Shown piece after piece: positions 54,522 to 63,258 of a stretch of 64,000 bases of DNA; the first letter of the stretch is position 1, and each line of letters begins with the position of its first letter. Source of the DNA: Pseudomonas viridiflava. GTDB lineage: Bacteria; Pseudomonadota; Gammaproteobacteria; Pseudomonadales; Pseudomonadaceae. A model generated the notes under the pieces. It was not told where the DNA came from. It did no database searches and saw only the letters and a program-made list of their open reading frames with translations. Position numbers and translations under genes: made by a program. The stretch lies in assembly GCF_900582625.1 (NCBI RefSeq), contig NZ_UTIQ01000084.1, positions 372,001 through 436,000 of the forward strand, in the 5' to 3' direction.

Positions 54522-57500
54522 TTATTTGAAAACGTAGGTAGTAGTTTGTTGCAGTGAAAGGAAACTACTCCCAACCCCTGCCGATACAACGTAATGAGCA
54601 GCAAAAATACTATCCCCTCCGCTCGATGCTCTAAAAATCATTCTCGCATAACCCGCGTTATCACTGGTCGAGCTAGTCAAATCTGGTTTAAAACCTTTTT
54701 CTGACTCAACGGCGTGGACCGGCGTATACACAGCCCGCCAATTAATAGTCACGCCAGGTAGCGCTTTACCCTGCGCATCTTTGACCAACACTACATAAGT
54801 CACCGGACCACTTGCTTGGGAATTAGTGGTACTCCAAGACAGAACAACTTGCACAAATTCAACTTGCGCGGTGTTCGTTCCGGGGCCGGATTTGGCTGTA
54901 ACAGTCGCGGTTTTGTAGGCATTGGCGCTGGTCAGCGTAATCTGGGCGACGCCAGAGCTGTCGGTTTGCGAACTTGCGGCAGAAAGCGTCCCGGCAGAAG
55001 TGCTCCAGTTGACGGTCACGCCCTGGCCTACCGGATTGCCGTTTACGTCTTTAACCGTTGCTTTCACGGTAGTGGTGCTGGCCCCATCACCTGGAATGCG
55101 CGCTGACGTGGCGGCAACCGTCAACGATGCAGCGGCACCTGCGGTGAACCGAACATTAACTGTGCGAACGGTGTTGCCCCCTGACACTTCAACCACAGCA
55201 GTGCCAATGGTTGTCGAGCTGGTGAGCACCATCGTGGCGATGCCGTTGGCATTCGTTTTTGAGGACAAACCAGCCAATGTGCCGGCATTGGTAGTCCAGC
55301 GGACAACAACGCCGCCTCCCACCGCTACACCGTGTTCATCAAGCACTTGAGCGCTGATGGTTGAGGTAGAACTGCCGTCGGCTACGATTGCGGCCGGGCT
55401 CGGTGAAAGAACCAGGCCACCCGCTACACCGGGCGTAAACGTAACGTTGGTTTTAGCTTCGACCGCACCGATAGACGCCAGCACCTCAACCGGTCCCGCA
55501 TTGCGCGAGCTGGTCAGTACCATGGTGGCGACACCTGAGCTGTTCGTAATGGATGTCTTATTGGCCAACGTGCCCTCAGTGGTGGACCACTGAACCGTTG
55601 CGCCGGCGACCGGGTGACCACCAATGTCTTGCGCCTCGGCAGACAAGCGCGTCGTGCTGCTGGCATTAGCAATAATCGAGGTTTGCGACGCCGACGCCTC
55701 GAGCGAGGTCGTAACGCCGGCTACAAACCGCACGTTGGTGGAGTTGCTGGCACTGTCTGCGGTGGCGTGTACCACAGCGGTTACCAATTCAGCAGAACTG
55801 GTGAGCTCCATGGTGGCGACACCCGTTGCGTCGGTGGTTGAGGAACTGTCCTTCAACGTTCCGGCTGTAGTGGTCCAGTAAACCGTTACACCTGCGCCGA
55901 CTGGCTGGCGCTTGTCGTCCCATACGCGGGCAGTCAATGTGGATGTGGAATTGCCATTCGCGAGAATCGAAGACTGGCTAGGCGTTATCGTCAGTACGGA
56001 CGGCGCGCCTACAACAAACACCACCTTACCGGTGCCTTCCACACTACCCACCGACGCCACGATGGACGCCGTATCGCCCGAGCGAGCGCTGGTCAATGTG
56101 GTAGTCGCTACGCCGAGGGCGTTGGTAATGGAAGAATCTGTGGTTAACGTGCCGGCCGAAGTGGTCCACTGAACCACCAGGCCAGCACCCATTGGCATAC
56201 CGCGAGCGTCCGAGAGCGTCGCGTTCACTAGTGTGCTACTGGCGCCATCGCCCTGTATGGATGCCGAGGCAGGCGTTACGGCGATGTGAGCCGGAACGGG
56301 CGCACCGAAGGTAACCGCGCCAGTATTGTTCGCTGGGCCAGCACTTGCGCCGATATTGGCCGTGCCTGACACGGTGCTGCTAGTCAGCTGCACGCGCGCC
56401 ACGCCTGTGGAGTCGGTAGCGGTCGAGCTGCTGGCCAGAGTTCCGCGGCTGGTGGTCCACGTCACCATCACACCGGCTGCGACAGGGTTGCCGAACCGGT
56501 CTTGCACCAGCGCATTGAGGGTCGAGGTGCTACCGCCATCGGCAGGAATGGTTGCAGGTGTTGCGGTTATAGTCAGACCGCTCGCCCCAATCGCCGGTGA
56601 ACCCGGGATAAACGCAATTTCTACGTCGTCATGTGCCGCCCCGGAAATCGCTTGCACATCCGATACGCCGGCTACGGTAGAGCTCGTCAAAATTGCGGTG
56701 GCCCGGCCATTTGCGTCAGTGTCGGAAACGCTTGCGCTAAGCGTGCCGACCGAAGCGGTCCAGTTCACCGGAATGCCCGCACCCACGGACTGTCCCTGGC
56801 TGTCTTTTACGCTGGCAGTCAGGGTGGAAGTGCTCACGCCATCAGCTAGCAGTGAAGTGGTGGAAGCGGTCAATTCGAGCGTTGCGCTGGTAATGGTCGC
56901 CGCGCCAAGCGCGAACATCACGTTAGTTGAATTCTGCGCGGCACCCGTTTGGGCTCCGACAGCAGCGGTTACGGCCGTAGCACTGCTGGTAAGCACGTTT
57001 GTCGCGACGCCTTTGGCGTCGGTAACGGTAACGGCGTCGGCCAACGTACCTGCGCTGGTGGTCCAGCTCACATTGATGCCGGCTCGTACGGGGTTGCCAT
57101 GCACATCTTTAACCGCGGCGCTGAGCACGGACGTGCTCACTCCGTCAGCTTCAATCACAGACGGACTTGCACTTAGGGCCAGGCCCGCATTGCCGGCAGC
57201 TGGCGCTCCCGGAGCGAACGCTACATCAACGGAATTGAATGCTGCGCCTGACGAAGCATCTACAGTCGCAGTACCCGCTGTGGTCGAGCTGATCAGCGAG
57301 ACCGTAGCCACACCGTTTGCATCCGTATTGGAAGAGTTGCTAGTCAGGGTGCCGGCTGAGGTTACCCAATCAACGTTCACACCTGCCCCAACGGCATCGC
57401 CCTGATCGTCCAGGAGCGTAGCGGTAAGCACTGATGTACTGCTGCCGTCGGCGAGCATTTCATCAGGCGACGCCACCAACGCCAGACCCGCATTGCCAGC

Positions 57501-59747
57501 CGCAGCAACGCCCGCGGCGAAAGTAACGCTCACATCGTTAAAAGCGGCACCTGTGCTGGCTTTCACCGAGGCTACTGCCGGTGAGGCCGCACTGGTCAAC
57601 GTCATGGTGGCGACCCCGTTATTGTCAGTAAACGAGGTGGCAGCTGTAATCGTGCCGGCCGTGCTAGTCCAACTGACTTCCACACCTGCTTCGACCGCAT
57701 TGCCTTGGGCATCCAGCACATGGGCACTGAGTAGCGAAGTGCTTACGCCGTCAGATTTGATGGTTGTGGGTGTGGCGGTAAGGGTAAGCCCACTGTTACC
57801 AGTAGCAGGAATTCCAGGAGTAAAGCTGACCGGAACCCGTTGCTTGGCGCCACCAATGCTCGCCTGGACTTGCGCAGTACCTGGCTTGGTTGAGCTCGTT
57901 AGCTGCATGCTCGCCACGCCATTGGCGTCGGTAAGCGAAGTGGCGCCGGCCAAAGTGCCAGCGCTCGTTTCCCAACTGACAGCAAAGCCAGCGGCAACCG
58001 GGTTGCCCTGGTCGTCTGAAATGGTCGCTTTGAGCATCGACACGCTTGTGCCATCTGCAGTGATCGCCAGTGGCGTAGCGGCCAGGTCAATGGCGCTATC
58101 AGCGGTGCTAGGCGAACCGGAGGTGAAGCTAACGGCGCTACTGCCCTTAATGTTGCCAGCAAGCGCAGTCACTGTGGCAGAACCGGCCACTGTTGGACTG
58201 GTAAGAAGCACACGTGCAACGCCGTTTCCATCGGTGACCGATGTGTCGCTCGCAAGCGTGCCTGCCGACGTGCTCCACGTCACCGTTTCACCGCTGCGTG
58301 CTGCTTTGTTCGATGCATCCACTACAAGAGCGGTCAGCGTGGTGGTGCTAATACCATCGGCCACAATAGCCGCAGGTGTGGCATCAACTTTCAGGGTTGC
58401 GGAACGAACACTCACGGTCATGACGTTGGACAGTTGGCTACGACCCGAACCGTCAATACCCGAAGCCTGCAGCGTGTAGGTGTTGAGTGCGCCGTCGATG
58501 TGCTCAGGCAGCGTGACGCTGGCATTGCCGTCGCCTGCGACCGCACCGGCAAAGCCGGCTCCAGTACCCACCCAGGTAATGGTGCTGAAGTGGCTCGCCC
58601 CGGTGACAACGAACGGCACAGTTTCGTTACCTTTACCGCTAACAGCGGCCGGAATTTTGAGCTCGAACGCATTTTTGCGGTTATCCAGCACGATCTCGTT
58701 GTTACGTGCGACATGGTCGTACCGCGCATTGGCCACCAGTCGGCTGGCAATGAGGCTCGACGATGAAACCTGTTTGGCGAACGACTCGCCCAACCGGTAA
58801 TTGAACGTAAGGTTAGCGGCGGAATCTGCCCGACCGTCCTGGCCGATACGGTGATTGACGCCGAGACTTAGCAGCGGCACCGGGTTGTAGATAGCGCCCA
58901 GTGTCATGGCGTGAGGGTTCTTCTGCCGATCGTTGGCCGAGAACAAACTCACCTCATCGCCGTAATATTTTTCGAAAATCATCTGGCCACCCAATTGCGG
59001 GTAAGCGGGCAGATAACCTTCCGCGCGCACATCCCAACCTCGGGCCGCACGCTCTTCGTAGTCCGCGCGGTCAGGCGAGCTTTTCCAGTTGGAGAGACGC
59101 TGGTAGCTGTTGGCGCTGAGTTTCAGGAAATCAGTCCACGCTTCCACGCCAAGACCCAGGCGGTCATGGTCGCCCTGGGCATCGCTGTCCAGAAAGCTGT
59201 TCACGCCAAGAAGCCAGCCATTCGTCTCATGGCGATAACCAAGACCCATGTTGAAGGTGTTGCGGTAGTCGGCGGTGTAGGAATTCGCGCGGCGCATGCC
59301 AACCTGGGTGAAGACCAAATCCTTACCGCCGTTGTAAAACGGTACGAGCATGTCGAGGCTGCCGCCACGAAGGCCACCTTCGCCCAAATTGAATGACACC
59401 GCCGAGGTGATGTTATGTGCAACCAACCAGTGTTCAGCGGCTGTGCTGGCCGTGCTGGAGAGCATGCCAGCACCCATGCTGATCGCGTCGTCCGAACCTC
59501 TTGTGCGGTCCCGCAACATGCGGGGAGTGAGGTCCGCGTCATGGGCAGGAGGAAACCAATCGGCAGACGAACGCGACGGCGACGGCTTGGCAGGGGCGCC
59601 ACCTAGTTCAGGAAGTGGTTGCGTAACCGTGCACGAGCAACCGCCTGGATTGACGTCTGCCAGGGCGGGCGCGATAGGCGCAAATAAGGTGCAAAGGGAA
59701 AGATAAGCTACAAAAAACTTGCGTAAAAATAGGGGCAAGAAGGTCAT
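54522..59747 (-). CDS. Inverse autotransporter (intimin/invasin family) with 12 Ig-like repeats
   Basis: A 1741-residue outer-membrane adhesin. Signal peptide about 1-30 (PIAPALA). A short polar stretch with GCSC follows, then the beta-barrel at about 95-345 (HNITSAVSFNLGEGGLRGG, FYNGGKDLVFTQVGMRR, GLGVEAWTDFLKLSANSYQR). The hallmark linker is VARNNEIVLDNRK near 347-358. A first atypical domain spans about 360-450. Then come 12 clear group 1 Ig-like repeats of about 98 residues (about 450-1630), each with W-T-S-A-G-T-L and D-x-x-G-V-A-x-x-x-L-T-S. A divergent C-terminal domain of about 100 residues follows. No LysM domain is seen. The passenger is exported with its C-terminus outward. Confidence 0.92.
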   Translation of the reverse strand: MTFLPLFLRKFFVAYLSLCTLFAPIAPALADVNPGGCSCTVTQPLPELGGAPAKPSPSRSSADWFPPAHDADLTPRMLRDRTRGSDDAISMGAGMLSSTASTAAEHWLVAHNITSAVSFNLGEGGLRGGSLDMLVPFYNGGKDLVFTQVGMRRANSYTADYRNTFNMGLGYRHETNGWLLGVNSFLDSDAQGDHDRLGLGVEAWTDFLKLSANSYQRLSNWKSSPDRADYEERAARGWDVRAEGYLPAYPQLGGQMIFEKYYGDEVSLFSANDRQKNPHAMTLGAIYNPVPLLSLGVNHRIGQDGRADSAANLTFNYRLGESFAKQVSSSSLIASRLVANARYDHVARNNEIVLDNRKNAFELKIPAAVSGKGNETVPFVVTGASHFSTITWVGTGAGFAGAVAGDGNASVTLPEHIDGALNTYTLQASGIDGSGRSQLSNVMTVSVRSATLKVDATPAAIVADGISTTTLTALVVDASNKAARSGETVTWSTSAGTLASDTSVTDGNGVARVLLTSPTVAGSATVTALAGNIKGSSAVSFTSGSPSTADSAIDLAATPLAITADGTSVSMLKATISDDQGNPVAAGFAVSWETSAGTLAGATSLTDANGVASMQLTSSTKPGTAQVQASIGGAKQRVPVSFTPGIPATGNSGLTLTATPTTIKSDGVSTSLLSAHVLDAQGNAVEAGVEVSWTSTAGTITAATSFTDNNGVATMTLTSAASPAVASVKASTGAAFNDVSVTFAAGVAAAGNAGLALVASPDEMLADGSSTSVLTATLLDDQGDAVGAGVNVDWVTSAGTLTSNSSNTDANGVATVSLISSTTAGTATVDASSGAAFNSVDVAFAPGAPAAGNAGLALSASPSVIEADGVSTSVLSAAVKDVHGNPVRAGINVSWTTSAGTLADAVTVTDAKGVATNVLTSSATAVTAAVGAQTGAAQNSTNVMFALGAATITSATLELTASTTSLLADGVSTSTLTASVKDSQGQSVGAGIPVNWTASVGTLSASVSDTDANGRATAILTSSTVAGVSDVQAISGAAHDDVEIAFIPGSPAIGASGLTITATPATIPADGGSTSTLNALVQDRFGNPVAAGVMVTWTTSRGTLASSSTATDSTGVARVQLTSSTVSGTANIGASAGPANNTGAVTFGAPVPAHIAVTPASASIQGDGASSTLVNATLSDARGMPMGAGLVVQWTTSAGTLTTDSSITNALGVATTTLTSARSGDTASIVASVGSVEGTGKVVFVVGAPSVLTITPSQSSILANGNSTSTLTARVWDDKRQPVGAGVTVYWTTTAGTLKDSSSTTDATGVATMELTSSAELVTAVVHATADSASNSTNVRFVAGVTTSLEASASQTSIIANASSTTRLSAEAQDIGGHPVAGATVQWSTTEGTLANKTSITNSSGVATMVLTSSRNAGPVEVLASIGAVEAKTNVTFTPGVAGGLVLSPSPAAIVADGSSTSTISAQVLDEHGVAVGGGVVVRWTTNAGTLAGLSSKTNANGIATMVLTSSTTIGTAVVEVSGGNTVRTVNVRFTAGAAASLTVAATSARIPGDGASTTTVKATVKDVNGNPVGQGVTVNWSTSAGTLSAASSQTDSSGVAQITLTSANAYKTATVTAKSGPGTNTAQVEFVQVVLSWSTTNSQASGPVTYVVLVKDAQGKALPGVTINWRAVYTPVHAVESEKGFKPDLTSSTSDNAGYARMIFRASSGGDSIFAAHYVVSAGVGSSFLSLQQTTTYVFK
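54855..58405. repeat. Tandem coding repeats: 12 Ig-like domains
   Basis: Twelve units of about 290-300 bp encode the shared pattern 'A-D-G-x-S-T-S-x-L ... V-x-W-T-T-S-A-G-T-L ... G-V-A-T-x-x-L-T-S-S'. The units differ clearly at the base level, so this is old divergence with little recent homogenisation. Confidence 0.85.
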
Positions 59748-60185
59748 GTCATACGCTGCCAGTTAGCGCCTGAGGCGAATAGGCGGCGGATACTTCCATG
59801 GCAGCTGAGCGTGCAACATAAGAGCAGTCATCGGCTTAACGCAGGACCGCTCGCAACGACGCCAAGAAAAATCGAGCGTCACAAATCACGCTAAATTCGC
59901 GTGTGGCGACCCCGTAGGAAAAAGAAGCGAGCCACCTTAGGCATGGAGGCGAGCGCAAAGGCGTGACAACCGGCGCCCCCGCCACAGCGAACACCGGCAA
60001 ACGCGCCAGCGTGCCGACCTATGCAGCGCGAAGTAATCAGGCAGGGGCGCTTGAAATCACCCGACTCATTTCGCAAATCTTCGTGAGATAACGCCAGAGT
60101 GGCTCATCTCAAAATAACGGACATGCAGATTGTCGAGTGCGTCAGATAGGTTCTTCTTTGTTGTCAGTGACGTGACTGCGCCACG
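59748..60185. other. 438-bp stretch without a recognised gene
   Basis: Upstream of the inverse autotransporter. The longest open frame is 61 codons without a convincing ribosome site. It may hold the invasin promoter, but I see no clear hexamers, no repeat and no RNA-like structure. Confidence 0.6.
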
Positions 60186-61037
60186 CTACGACCCCAACTC
60201 CCCCCACAATTCTTGCGCCCACTTCTTAATCACCAATGCCTCCTGCCAGCGATCCGACAGCTCCAACCCATCGCGCCCGGTAATCGCGTACGGCGGCGGC
60301 CCCAGTTCACAGAGAAACACGCAGGTCGCATCTGCCGCATTGCGCGCGCGCCAGCTGGCCATGCCTTGTTTCCACCAGACTTTGAACTGCTCGACCCACG
60401 CCTGGTGTTGCGGAAAATCGATTTGAATTTGCACCTGCTCGGCGGTGGCGATGCGGCCTTGCAGGCAGTCGGTGCGTTCGTGAATGCGCTGGATAAACCC
60501 TTGGTCACGCGCGCTGATGGGCAGGGGAAATTCGCGGTCGACCACGAAGTGCGAAAGGTCAGCGGTGAGCTGCAGTTCGGGAATGGCGTCGAGCACTTCG
60601 AGGGTGAAGTACAGGTCGTTGAGGATGCCGTTGCGGTGGGTTTCAAACAGCAACTCAATGCCCATGCTTTGCGCTTCTTCCAGCCAGCGACTGATCAACG
60701 GCACGGCGCCGGCCACGCTCACCGGCATCACCTGGGCGATGGTGTTGACCTTCACTGCGTTCACTTCGCGGGCAAACTCCAGCAAGGGGCGCATGTCACT
60801 CACGCGGCGCGGGAACAGGTTGACCATGCTTTTCAAACCGTACTTTTCGAACAGCGGCAGGGTTTCGCGGTAGTACGGCAGTTCGTCCGTGTTGGGGTCC
60901 AGACACATGCCGGCGAACCCCGCTTCGGCGGCCATGGCGAAGTTTTCTTCATGGCGGCGTTCGGGCTGCGTCGGGTGCTTGAGTTCCATGCCCCATAGCG
61001 ACTGAAAGACTTCGAGTTTTTGCATGCTGGGCGCCAT
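60186..61037 (-). CDS. Sugar phosphate isomerase/epimerase-like TIM barrel protein
   Basis: A 283-residue xylose-isomerase-like TIM barrel (AP endonuclease 2 superfamily). Strand ends with likely metal ligands include LLFETHRNGIL (Glu and His near 130) and LTADLSHFVVDRE (Asp and His near 160). Typical substrates are sugar phosphates or inositols, but none is indicated. Its ATG at 61037 overlaps the desaturase stop as TAATG, so it is translationally coupled to that gene. An ATG 12 bases later is possible. Confidence 0.82.
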   Translation of the reverse strand: MAPSMQKLEVFQSLWGMELKHPTQPERRHEENFAMAAEAGFAGMCLDPNTDELPYYRETLPLFEKYGLKSMVNLFPRRVSDMRPLLEFAREVNAVKVNTIAQVMPVSVAGAVPLISRWLEEAQSMGIELLFETHRNGILNDLYFTLEVLDAIPELQLTADLSHFVVDREFPLPISARDQGFIQRIHERTDCLQGRIATAEQVQIQIDFPQHQAWVEQFKVWWKQGMASWRARNAADATCVFLCELGPPPYAITGRDGLELSDRWQEALVIKKWAQELWGELGS

Positions 61038-62053
61038 TAGAAAGAGGTCAGAAAGGACGCTGCGTTACCGCCGCGAATCTCGCCGTTGCGCATCATGGTC
61101 ATGTAATCCGCCGCAGCCGGCTCGGGTCCGTCACCCGTGCCGGCGACTCGCGCCACACGAAAGCGGTGAAAGCTTTTCAGCTGCGCCCGGAACGGCAACA
61201 GCATCGCGCGCTCGTCGCCATACAACTCGTGGTGTACGGCTGGCAGGCGATACCACGGCGTAGTCGGCTTCACGTGATGGGCATTGTGGTAGCCGAAGTT
61301 CAGCACCAGCACATTCACCCCCGGGTGTTTCAGCGACAGCACGTTGCTGAAGGTGTGCAGATGCTCGTAGGCACGGTCGCCCTTGTGAGGCGCTGGGCTC
61401 TTGTCGAACAGCGTCGCCGAGTTGCCATAGTCGTGCTGCGGCGCATCCATAAAGCGCAGCACAGTCATCATCAGCAGGTAGGCGACGACGTAGAGCAGCG
61501 CCGCAAACGGGGCGAACCACAGCAGCGCCGCGAACAAGCTGCCGCGCACCAGCACAAACATCAGATTGCGGGCGCGCTGGCCTTTGCGCTGGGGAATGAT
61601 GAACGCGCTAAACACCATCACCGCGTGCATCAACAGGTCATGGGCGGGGATGTACAGCCATTCCAGCGTTTCGATGGTCTTCAGTACGCGCGGATGGCGG
61701 GCCAGCCATTTGTCATGCTCGAACCAGATCACGTCGGCGTTATCGACGTGATGGCGAAAATGCTTGAAGCGAATGTCTTCGTACGTGCCGTAGCAGCTTC
61801 CAGTTACCCACGTCAGCAGTTTGCCCAGCCGAGCGTTGTGCTCGTTGCGCTTGAATACGGTGTTGTGCGCGCACTCGTGCAGCAAATAACCGGCGATAAC
61901 CATGGCGTGTGCCAGCCACAACGTGGCGAAGAGATTGACCAGGAGGTTGGCGCTGAATAAACCGGCAAATCCCAGGCCATAGCCTACCAATGCATAGGTG
62001 AGCGCCAGGCCATGACAGACCGCGCCCCGCGTTTCTTTGAACAGTTGCAACAC
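61037..62053 (-). CDS. Membrane fatty acid desaturase
   Basis: A membrane di-iron desaturase of 338 residues from the proposed GTG start. The three histidine boxes are HECAHN near 75, HFRHH near 109 and YHNAHH near 257. Four to six hydrophobic segments lie around them. No ATG occurs before the first box, so the start must be GTG, TTG or a later ATG. GTG 62053 is chosen because GGGGGAAATCGGC precedes it. The open frame continues upstream into the divergent LysR gene, which cannot be coding here. The substrate is unknown. Confidence 0.82.
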   Translation of the reverse strand: MLQLFKETRGAVCHGLALTYALVGYGLGFAGLFSANLLVNLFATLWLAHAMVIAGYLLHECAHNTVFKRNEHNARLGKLLTWVTGSCYGTYEDIRFKHFRHHVDNADVIWFEHDKWLARHPRVLKTIETLEWLYIPAHDLLMHAVMVFSAFIIPQRKGQRARNLMFVLVRGSLFAALLWFAPFAALLYVVAYLLMMTVLRFMDAPQHDYGNSATLFDKSPAPHKGDRAYEHLHTFSNVLSLKHPGVNVLVLNFGYHNAHHVKPTTPWYRLPAVHHELYGDERAMLLPFRAQLKSFHRFRVARVAGTGDGPEPAAADYMTMMRNGEIRGGNAASFLTSF

Positions 62054-62137
62054 GCCGATTTCCCCCGCTACCGCTATGGCTTGATAACCCAGCGTGGCAA
62101 AAACGATGGGCCGGGGGATATCAAAAAAAGCGCATGG

Positions 62138-62162
62138 CTGGTATGACTGGCACGCATACCAG
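62138..62162. promoter_or_regulatory. Candidate LysR operator between desaturase and LysR genes
   Basis: CTGGTATG (62138-62145) and CATACCAG (62155-62162) are perfect 8-bp arms around a 9-base centre. The inner bases fit T-N11-A exactly (T62144, A62156). It ends 20 bases before the LysR start. Confidence 0.65.
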
Positions 62163-62182
62163 ACCTCGCCACCGAGCCCGCC

Positions 62183-63076
62183 ATGACGCGCTTTCCTTCC
62201 CTCGATGCCCTGCGCACCTTTGTGTTGGCAGCCACCTACCTCAACGTCAGCCGCACCGCTGAAGAACTGTGCCTGACGCAATCGGCCGTGAGTCGTCAGC
62301 TCAAGCAATTGGAAGCGCAGCTCGACGTGCAGCTGTTTCACCGCACCAACCGCGGCCTGGCGCTGACCGACAGCGGGCAGAAGTACCTGTCGCAGGTGCA
62401 CAAACCGCTGCAGCAAATTCAACGCGCCACTGCCGAGCTGCTGCCGCGCGTGTCGACCCTTAGCCTGTTTGTCGACGGCGCTTTCGCCCACACCTGGCTG
62501 GTCAAGCGCCTGCCGCAATTTCGCGCCCAGCACCCCGACATCGAACTGGAGCTGAAGCTCGGCGCCTCCATGCATTCGCTCACCGGCAGCCAGCTCGGCG
62601 CCAGCGGCGCGGTGCAAATTATTTTTGGCTCGCCGCCGTGGCGCGGATTTCAGGCGCAGCCGCTGCTGCGCATGGAGGAATTTCCGGTATGCAGCCCAGC
62701 GTTATTGGCCGGCGCCGTGCCGCTGAAAACGCCGGCCGACTTGCCCAACCACACGCTGATTCACGAAGGCGACCGCCGCACCTGGCGTCGCTGGCTGGCC
62801 GCTGCTGACGCCCTGCCCTACGAAAGCAGCAAGGCGACCACCGCTCACGACTCACTCACTTGTCTGACCATGGCCATCGACGGCCAGGGCATCGCGATCG
62901 GCGATCCGCTGACCTGCGCCGACTACTTGGCCGCCGGCGTGCTGGTCGCGCCGTTTGGGCAGCGCGTGGTGCTCACCGACACCTTCTGCCTGGTGGTCGC
63001 CGAAGCGCAGCGGAGCAGCCCCAGCGCGCAGCTGTTCTGCCACTGGTTACAGGGTCGTTTCCCGCCGCTTCGCTAG
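62183..63076 (+). CDS. LysR-family transcriptional regulator (GcvA-like), divergent from desaturase
   Basis: A 297-residue LysR protein of the GcvA/AmpR-like group. The helix-turn-helix is at about 8-60 (LDALRTFVLAATYLNVSRTA, then SAVSRQLKQLEAQLDVQLF). The effector domain shows PPWRGFQAQPLL and SLTCLTMAIDGQGIAIGD. The last 10 residues (LQGRFPPLR) are short. A strong palindrome stands before it, so it probably regulates itself and the desaturase-TIM barrel pair. Confidence 0.9.
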   Translation: MTRFPSLDALRTFVLAATYLNVSRTAEELCLTQSAVSRQLKQLEAQLDVQLFHRTNRGLALTDSGQKYLSQVHKPLQQIQRATAELLPRVSTLSLFVDGAFAHTWLVKRLPQFRAQHPDIELELKLGASMHSLTGSQLGASGAVQIIFGSPPWRGFQAQPLLRMEEFPVCSPALLAGAVPLKTPADLPNHTLIHEGDRRTWRRWLAAADALPYESSKATTAHDSLTCLTMAIDGQGIAIGDPLTCADYLAAGVLVAPFGQRVVLTDTFCLVVAEAQRSSPSAQLFCHWLQGRFPPLR

Positions 63077-63258
63077 TCGTCTGCCGCCCGAAACCTCCAA
63101 CTTTCCGCGCCCGGCGTGTTCCACAGCCAAGAGAGGGCCGCGCCGTTTGAACACTCGCCTGCATACGGTCGCACGCACTGCACATGACGCTGGCAGCAGT
63201 GGCCAGCAGTGGTTTTTCCGGCTTTAGTTTCAGGTGATCTGTAAGGGAGGCTCAGGGA

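Noticed and set aside
54855..58405. Regular repeat spacing resembling a large tandem array
   Set aside because: The ~295-bp period is explained by coding Ig-like domains; there are no conserved short repeats with unique spacers, so it is not CRISPR.
56326..58479. Two long plus-strand open frames inside the adhesin gene
   Set aside because: They repeat with the Ig-like units because the opposite strand does; antisense shadows only.
59891..60076. 61-codon frame in the gap upstream of the adhesin
   Set aside because: No ribosome site, no motif and Arg/Cys/Gly-rich random composition.
62054..62617. N-terminal extension of the desaturase frame into the LysR gene
   Set aside because: It would overlap the divergent regulator antisense and its translation has no desaturase features. 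The true start must be near 62053.
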